Of a stretch of 64,000 nt of DNA, positions 58,794 through 64,000 are shown piece after piece; within the stretch, counting starts at the first letter, position 1, and every line of letters begins with the position of its first letter. Under the pieces are notes generated by a model. It saw only the letters and a program-made list of their open reading frames with translations. It was not told where the DNA came from and searched no databases. The stretch lies in contig CAWHVG010000003.1 of assembly GCA_963832725.1 (NCBI GenBank), positions 1,488,001-1,552,000 on the forward strand, given 5' to 3'. The DNA is from JAEZBP01 sp963832725 (lineage in GTDB: Bacteria; Myxococcota_A; Polyangia; Polyangiales; Sandaracinaceae). The translations under genes and the position numbers were made by a program.

Positions 58794-59618
58794 TCAAAGG
58801 CGGCGGTGATCGCGGACCGGGATGGAGCGCCTCACCTGCGCCGTGCGCTCGGGATCGATCTCGGCCAGGCAGAGCCCCTCGCCCTCGCCCCGCTCGGCGG
58901 CCACCGCGCCCCAGGGATCGAGGATGAGGCTGTGCCCGTAGCTGACCCGCTTGCCACCTTCGTCGTGGGTGCCCCATTGGGCCGGCGCGAGGACCCAGCA
59001 CTGCGTCTCGATGGCGCGGGCGCGCAGGAGCACGTGCCAGTGGTCCTTGCCGGTCGCCATGGTGAACGCCGAGGGCACGGCGAGGATGTCGGCGCCGCGA
59101 TCGACCAGCGCGCGGTAGAGCTCGGGGAAGCGCAGGTCGTAGCAGATGCTCATGCCGATGGCGCCGAGCGAGGTCTCCGCCACCACGACCTCGTCGCCGG
59201 CCGCGATGCTGTCCGACTCGCGGATGGTCACCCCGTTCGGCACGTCGACGTCGAAGAGGTGCATCTTCCGGTAGACCGCCAGCCGGTCGCCGTTCGGGCC
59301 GAAGAGCAGGCTGGTGTTGAAGCAGCGCTGGGTGTCGAGGCTCCCGTCCGGGTTCGTACGGCGCTCCGCCAGCGAGCCGACCAAGAGGTGGATCGAGAGC
59401 TCGTCGGCCAGCTTCGCCAAGCGCGTGGCGATGGGGCCGTCAATCGACTCGGCGAGCTCGACCTTGTGGAACTGCGGCCCGAGGTAGGCCGTGTTCTCCG
59501 GCGTGGCGACGAGCTTCGCGCCGTAGGAGGCGGCGCGTCGGATCAGGCGCTCGACCGTGGCCAGGTTCTTCTCCTGGTCGGTGCCGGTTCGGAGCTGCAC
59601 GCAAGCGCTGAGGAACAT
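58794..59618 (-). CDS. carbon-nitrogen hydrolase (nitrilase superfamily, Nit-like)
   Basis: 274 residues. The catalytic triad is visible: Glu in ATPENTAYLG, Lys in YRKMHLFD, Cys in SICYDLRFPELYR. The pattern is close to Nit1/Nit2-type deaminated-glutathione amidases and omega-amidases, e.g. RALVDRGADILAVPSAFTMA. Cytoplasmic. Divergent from NAD synthetase with under 70 bases between their starts, so they probably share a promoter region. Confidence 0.88.
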   Translation of the reverse strand: MFLSACVQLRTGTDQEKNLATVERLIRRAASYGAKLVATPENTAYLGPQFHKVELAESIDGPIATRLAKLADELSIHLLVGSLAERRTNPDGSLDTQRCFNTSLLFGPNGDRLAVYRKMHLFDVDVPNGVTIRESDSIAAGDEVVVAETSLGAIGMSICYDLRFPELYRALVDRGADILAVPSAFTMATGKDHWHVLLRARAIETQCWVLAPAQWGTHDEGGKRVSYGHSLILDPWGAVAAERGEGEGLCLAEIDPERTAQVRRSIPVRDHRRL

Positions 59619-59686
59619 GCCTGCAAGGTAGCAGCCCCGTGGCCGGCCGGCTTGACATGGATGGCGGCGCGCGGAGAGCTTGCGCC

Positions 59687-61705
59687 ATGCGCGGATTTGC
59701 TCGTGTCAGCGTGGCCGTCCCGGTAGTGCGGGTGGCCGACTTCGAGGCCAACGTCGAGCACACCCTCGCCCTGCTCGAGCGGGCCGACGCGCAGGGTGAC
59801 GCGCTGGTGGTCTTCCCGGAGCTCGGGCTCCCGGGCTACACGGTGCGCGATCTCTTCTTGGATCATCACCTGCTGGAGCAATGCGAGGCCGCCCTGGCGC
59901 GCATCGTCCAGGCCAGCCGCGAGCGCGCGCCGCTGGTGGTCGTGGGCATGCCGCTCCGCGTCGGTGGCGGCGTCTACAACGTGGCGGTGGCGCTGCAGCG
60001 CGGGCGGGTCCTCGGCGTGGTCCCGAAGGCCTACCTCCCGAACTACCGCGAGTTCGAGGAGGCGCGCTGGTTCCGGCCCGGCGTGGAGGTGCCGTCCGGC
60101 TCGAGCGCGCGCGTGCTCGGCGAAGAGGTGCCCTTCGGGTTGGACCTGCTCTTCGCCGCCGACGACCAGCCCGACCTCGTGGTGGGTCTGGAGATCTGCG
60201 AGGACTATTGGGTGCAGCAGCCGCCGAGCACCGCACAGGTGTCGGCCGGGGCGACGGTGGTGGCGAACCTCTCGGCCTCCAACTTCACCATCGGCAAGGC
60301 GGAGCTCCGCCGCCTGCTCGGCCGCGCGCAATCCGATCGCGGCAAGTGCGCCTACCTCTACGTCGCCGCCGGCCCGGGCGAATCCTCGACCGATCTGGCC
60401 TTCGACGCCGACGCCTTCATCTGCGAGAACGGCAGCGTCCTCGGCGAGTCGACGCGCTTCGCTCGGGAAGATCAGCTCCTGACCCGCGACGTGGATCTCG
60501 ACGCGCTGATCCGCGAGCGGATGATCACCACCACCTTCGGCGACTGCGCGCGGCACAACCGGCGCGGGTTCCGGCGCGTCGCTTTCCAAGCCGGCGAGCC
60601 GAAGACGCGCGAGCTGCTGCGCCACGTGGAGCCGCACCCCTTCATCCCCTCGGACCCGAAGACGCTGGCCACCCGCTGCTGGGAGATCTTCGAGATCCAG
60701 AGCAACGCGCTGGCGACCCGAATGCGGGCCATCGGCAAGCCCAAGCTGGTGCTCGGCGTCTCGGGCGGGCTCGATTCCACGATGGCGGCGCTGGTCTGCG
60801 CGGCCGCGCTCGATCTCATGGGCCAGCCGCGCGAGGACCTCCTCTGCGTCACGATGCCCGGCCTCGGTACGACCCAGGCCACGCGCACCAACGCCGAGCG
60901 GCTCACCGAGGCGTTGGGGGCCCGCTTTCTCGAGGTGAGCGTCCGCGACGCGAGCCACCTGCTGCTCACGAGCACCGGCCACCCCGCCGCCAAGGGCAGC
61001 TCCGACGTGGAGGCGTTGCTGGCACGGCTGAAGGAGGACCCGACGCTCGGCGACGTCGCGCTGGAGAACGTGCAGGCGCGCCTCCGCACGCTGGTGTTGA
61101 TGACCCTGGCCAACCAGGAGAAGGGCATCGTGGTCGGCACCGGCGATCTCTCCGAAAAGGCGCTCGGCTGGTCGACCTATGCCGGCGACCACATCGCGAT
61201 GTACGACGTCAACGCCGCCGTCCCGAAGACGCTGATCCGCTTCGTGATCCGGTGGGCGGCCAACGAGCGCGCCTCGACCTGGTCGCAGAAGTACGAGGAC
61301 GGGCTCCGCGACGTGCTCTTCGCGATCCTCGACACGCCCATCTCGCCCGAGCTTCTTCCCGCCGACGAGGAGGGTCAGATCGCGCAGCTCACCGAGGGCA
61401 CCATCGGGCCCTACGAGCTGCACGACTTCTTCCTCTATCACTTCGTCCGCCACGGCGCGCGACCGGCGCGGATCCTCGACCTGGCGCAGATCGCGTTCGC
61501 GGATCGCTACGACCTCCCGACGCTCCAGAAGTGGCTCGCGCTCTTCTATCGGCGCTTCTTCACCAACCAGTTCAAGCGGAGCTGCACGGCCGACGCGCCG
61601 AAGGTCGGGATGGTGGCGCTCAGTCCGCGCGGCGACTGGCGGATGCCTTCGGATGCGCAGGTGCGGTCTTGGCTCTCGGAGGTCGACTCGTACTCATCGT
61701 CGTAG
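59687..61705 (+). CDS. nadE: glutamine-dependent NAD+ synthetase
   Basis: 672 residues. The N-terminal nitrilase-like glutaminase domain supplies ammonia (VVFPELGLPGY, then a Cys in GLEICEDYW). The C-terminal synthetase domain has the ATP-binding SGGLDSTMAALVCAA loop and GTGDLSEKALGWSTYAGDHI. It completes NAD biosynthesis by amidating nicotinate adenine dinucleotide. Upstream in-frame start at 59639 would add 16 residues; similarity begins at FARVSVAVP, so I use the ATG at 59687. Confidence 0.95.
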   Translation: MRGFARVSVAVPVVRVADFEANVEHTLALLERADAQGDALVVFPELGLPGYTVRDLFLDHHLLEQCEAALARIVQASRERAPLVVVGMPLRVGGGVYNVAVALQRGRVLGVVPKAYLPNYREFEEARWFRPGVEVPSGSSARVLGEEVPFGLDLLFAADDQPDLVVGLEICEDYWVQQPPSTAQVSAGATVVANLSASNFTIGKAELRRLLGRAQSDRGKCAYLYVAAGPGESSTDLAFDADAFICENGSVLGESTRFAREDQLLTRDVDLDALIRERMITTTFGDCARHNRRGFRRVAFQAGEPKTRELLRHVEPHPFIPSDPKTLATRCWEIFEIQSNALATRMRAIGKPKLVLGVSGGLDSTMAALVCAAALDLMGQPREDLLCVTMPGLGTTQATRTNAERLTEALGARFLEVSVRDASHLLLTSTGHPAAKGSSDVEALLARLKEDPTLGDVALENVQARLRTLVLMTLANQEKGIVVGTGDLSEKALGWSTYAGDHIAMYDVNAAVPKTLIRFVIRWAANERASTWSQKYEDGLRDVLFAILDTPISPELLPADEEGQIAQLTEGTIGPYELHDFFLYHFVRHGARPARILDLAQIAFADRYDLPTLQKWLALFYRRFFTNQFKRSCTADAPKVGMVALSPRGDWRMPSDAQVRSWLSEVDSYSSS

Positions 61706-61754
61706 GGGCTCTGTGCTTCACGCTGCTCTGCTTGGCTGCCGCGCATGGGCGAAC

Positions 61755-61900
61755 GGCGGGGGCCGGGAGATGGCCCGCTCCTCCAGCGAGGAACCCGACC
61801 CGAGGTACCCAACAGCCAACGAACGAAACTGCCGTTCGTCGGCCGCTGGGCATCGTAGCGGGCCACCCGAGTCGTCGCTGGCCATCTCCCGGCCCCCGCC
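61755..61900. repeat. 21-bp perfect inverted repeat enclosing a structured loop
   Basis: GGCGGGGGCCGGGAGATGGC, plus one base, at 61755-61775, is exactly repeated in reverse complement at 61880-61900. The 104-base spacer holds a second hairpin (CCAACGAACG with CGTTCGTCGG) of its own. It lies 50 bases after nadE, where it could end transcription or be a small mobile or REP-like element. Confidence 0.8.
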
Positions 61901-61994
61901 TCCTCGGGGTGATGGGACGTGACGGGTTTCATGCTGGTACGGGTCACGCCGGCCGCGCCTGCGGCGCGACCTGCATGACTGCTGCCGCGGACCG

Positions 61995-62175
61995 CTTCTC
62001 ACTCGCTGCGCGAGAGGCGCAGCGCGGACGCGCACCCCTTCTCGCTCGCTGCGCGAGAGGCGCAGCGCTCACGCGCACCACGACCCGAGAGGCGCACCCC
62101 TACCCGAAAGCCGCAACGCTGACGCGGACCACTTCTCGCTCGCTGCGCGAGAGGTGCAGCGCGGACGCGAGAGGC
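61995..62175. repeat. tandem array of ~43-47 bp units, each with a hairpin
   Basis: CTTCTC with a CTCGCTGCGCGAGAG-type core begins at 61995 (first copy reads CTTCTCACTCG), 62038 and 62132, with a degenerate unit between the last two. The core CTCGC/GCGAG is self-complementary, so each unit forms a small stem-loop. The array occupies the gap between nadE and the esterase gene. Confidence 0.75.
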
Positions 62176-62259
62176 CCGCCCGCGATCACGGGCGGATCAT
62201 TCCGCATCTCCGGCGTCGGCTCGCCAGCGCGCCATCTCGGCGGCGCGCGGCTGTTCTCG

Positions 62260-63333
62260 TCACGGCGCGGCGGGGAGCGGGTGGGCTTCGAAGAAGTCGA
62301 GCATGGCGTCGGTGGCGTCGATGTCGTTGGTGGTGTGGCCGAGGAAGGGGATGGGTAGGCCGCCAGGCCACGTGTGGCCGCCGCCGTCCACGGTGCAGAG
62401 GCGGGTCTGGGCGGCGCAGCCGGGCCACTCGCGGCAGGTGACCTCGCCGTGCTCGTAGAAGACCGTCGGCTCGCCGCTGCAGCCGTTGAGCTCGGCCCAG
62501 ATGGCCATGCTCTCGGCCACCGAACGGAAGACCAGACCGCCCAGGTCGTGGAGGATCGGGGTGCCGCCGTCGTAGGGCACCAGCGGGTCGGCGGTGCCGT
62601 GGAAGTGGAAGATCGGCACGGGCCGCGCGGGATGGCACGCGTCCATCCCGTCCACGCCTGCGACGGGCGCGATGGCGGCGATGCGGTCGCTCATCTCGCA
62701 GCCGAGCCGGTGCGACATGAACCCGCCGTTGCTCATCCCCGTCGCGTATACGCGGCGTGGGTCGACGCAGTAGTCGCGCTCCAATTTGTCGAGCGCGGCC
62801 GCGATGAACCCGATGTCGTCCACCGCGTCCACCCACGCCGTGCCGCAGCAGTCGCCGGCGTTCCAGCTCGCCGCCACGCCCTGCGGGTACGCGACGATGA
62901 GCTGCCGTGCGTCCGCCGCGTCGTTCATGTGGGTCAGGAGCGACTGCTGCCAGTCCGCCGAGGTGAAGCCGTGCAGGTTCAGCACCAGCATGGTGCCGCG
63001 CGTCGGGTCGTAGCCGTCGGGGACGTGGAGGAGGACGTGTCGCACCAGTCCGTCGTGCGGAACCAGCACGAGATGGTCCCCGGCCTCGCCCGTCTTGCCT
63101 TCGCAGGTGAAGGGCGCCGGCGCCGTGGGCTCGGGATCCGGATCGGGTGGCGGCGGCGTCGGCAACGGGATCGGAGCCGGGGGCGGCGACGCCATGCCTG
63201 CGTCGTCCATCGCGACGGGCATCCCCCCGTCGGCGCCTGCCGCCCCCGGCTCCGGCCTCGTCCCACCGATGTCCCCGCCCGTGTGCCCGCATCCCACGAG
63301 CAAGAGCGCCGCAATCCATCCCGATACGCGCAT
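62260..63333 (-). CDS. PHB-depolymerase/feruloyl-esterase-like lipoprotein
   Basis: 357 residues. The ATG at 63333 begins MRVSGWIAALLLVGC, with the lipobox, followed by an Ala/Pro/Gly-rich linker and a Cys-containing catalytic domain. The nucleophile elbow is GMSNGG, the acid is probably in GTADPLVPYDGG and the histidine in GGGHTWPGG. LVLNLHGFTSADWQQSLLTH and ADARQLIVAYPQG resemble LpqC-type extracellular esterases. It should cleave ester bonds of a polymer or plant-derived phenolic at the cell surface. Confidence 0.85.
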   Translation of the reverse strand: MRVSGWIAALLLVGCGHTGGDIGGTRPEPGAAGADGGMPVAMDDAGMASPPPAPIPLPTPPPPDPDPEPTAPAPFTCEGKTGEAGDHLVLVPHDGLVRHVLLHVPDGYDPTRGTMLVLNLHGFTSADWQQSLLTHMNDAADARQLIVAYPQGVAASWNAGDCCGTAWVDAVDDIGFIAAALDKLERDYCVDPRRVYATGMSNGGFMSHRLGCEMSDRIAAIAPVAGVDGMDACHPARPVPIFHFHGTADPLVPYDGGTPILHDLGGLVFRSVAESMAIWAELNGCSGEPTVFYEHGEVTCREWPGCAAQTRLCTVDGGGHTWPGGLPIPFLGHTTNDIDATDAMLDFFEAHPLPAAP

Positions 63334-63452
63334 CCCATCCTCCAACGCGGCGTGAGGCTAGAGGTACCGTGGCCGGTCGACCTTGCCGACCTCGCCAAAA
63401 GACCTGACCGATGCTGCCAGCCGCGTTTTGCTACGCTCTTCGGGTGTCGAGG

Positions 63453-64000
63453 ATGGGGAGCACCGGCTGCATGGCCTCCGCGCGGCTGACGTGGCCGGCG
63501 CTCCGGAGGCTGCGCGCGCTCGGCAAAGACCCGGCGCCGGCGCTGGCCGAGGTCGGCGTCGACGGCGCAGGGATCGACGATCCGGACTTCCGCATCCCGG
63601 AGGAGCAGCTCGACTCGCTCTGGGTCGCCTGCCGCGAGCTCGCGCGCGACGAAGCCTTCGGCATCCAGGCAGGGCTCGGCGACGAGCAGGGGCTCTTCGG
63701 CGTCGTCGAGTACGTCATGCGCAACAGCCCCACGCTGGGCGACGCGATGCAGGCCGGGATGCGCTTTCAGCGGATCCTCCACGACGCGGGCGACGACCGA
63801 CTGACCCTCGAGGGCGACCGAGCGTTCTTGCGCATGGGGCTCAAGAGCGGGCGGGAGCCGGCCGGCGTGCTGGTCGACTACGGCTTCGCCCGCGCGCTGG
63901 GCGGCGCGATGCTGATGACCGGCTCGCCGGGCCGGGCGCTGGAGGTGCACTTCGTTCACGCACGGCCCAAGCGGCTCGGCCCCTGGGAGCGCACCTTCCA
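63453..64000 (+). CDS. AraC-type regulator, N-terminal part (3' end beyond window)
   Basis: The frame runs to the window edge: LTWPALRRLRALGKDPAPAL, then IPEEQLDSLWVACRELARDE and FGVVEYVMRNSPTLGDAMQA. This is the arabinose-binding-like N-terminal domain (DUF4066/Arabinose_bd) found in AraC-family regulators such as OruR/ArgR-like ones; the helix-turn-helix domain should lie further on. Starts at 63444 (GTG), 63453 (ATG) and 63471 (ATG) are all possible, with no clear ribosome site. Divergent from the esterase gene. Confidence 0.75.
   Translation, partial: MGSTGCMASARLTWPALRRLRALGKDPAPALAEVGVDGAGIDDPDFRIPEEQLDSLWVACRELARDEAFGIQAGLGDEQGLFGVVEYVMRNSPTLGDAMQAGMRFQRILHDAGDDRLTLEGDRAFLRMGLKSGREPAGVLVDYGFARALGGAMLMTGSPGRALEVHFVHARPKRLGPWERTF

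Overview
The window is a GC-rich stretch of a bacterial chromosome, most likely from a myxobacterium-like member of the Myxococcota (inference). The support is very high third-position GC, at least two proteins with a clear MYXO-CTERM tail (Gly-Cys-Gly-Cys, hydrophobic stretch, Arg run) and a third possible one, many Asp/Gly/Pro-rich lipoproteins, an AgmX-like lipoprotein, and FHA/AAA+ regulators. Genes are dense, on both strands, in short operons.

Layout. 1-8.4 kb: an NhaR-like LysR regulator (cut by the window edge), a gene-poor gap, then a tripartite RND efflux operon (pump, adaptor, TolC-like lipoprotein); pump and adaptor carry His-rich tracts. 8.4-9.0 kb: 79-bp tandem repeats and a duplicated gene end. 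9.0-14.3 kb: a sugar ABC importer (permease; a fused binding protein-permease; ATPase) divergent from a 1-phosphofructokinase-type kinase. 14.4-22.8 kb: AgmX-like lipoprotein, EcsC/TerB-like protein, HdeD-like membrane protein, histidine phosphatase, a lipoprotein with four PSI-like repeats, a STAS-like protein, a DUF481 outer-membrane protein and the ClpXP adaptor SspB. 23.3-27.1 kb: an FHA/degenerate-GGDEF/AAA+/Fis regulator, a Crp/Fnr regulator, an overlapping gene for a presenilin-like intramembrane aspartyl protease candidate, and tmRNA. 27.2-30.5 kb: a ParB-like protein, a structured Y-RNA-like locus with a permuted tRNA core, and the Ro60 (TROVE) gene. 30.7-42.9 kb: thioesterase, acyltransferase, BNR-type protein, PEP synthase, hybrid histidine kinase, BpsA-like protein, sirtuin, and a damaged GIDE-like gene. 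43-50.5 kb: a beta-helix lipoprotein of lower GC, an ECF sigma/FecR/outer-membrane operon, a lipoprotein plus di-haem peroxidase pair. 50.7-64 kb: a subtilase, cystathionine beta-synthase, a Cys-rich MYXO-CTERM protein, an HGSNAT-like acyltransferase, nitrilase, NAD synthetase, two repeat/palindrome arrays, a PHB-depolymerase-like esterase and the start of an AraC-type regulator.

Functional links: tmRNA and SspB belong to one pathway (tagging of stalled products and delivery to ClpXP). Ro60 and the adjacent tRNA-like RNA form a probable Ro60-Y RNA particle. The ABC importer and the PfkB kinase probably act on the same sugar route.

Quality warning: twelve otherwise well conserved genes each carry one single-base frameshift, often within or beside a short run of one base. 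The simplest reading is residual indel error in the assembly, so I treat these genes as intact and give coordinates spanning both frames.
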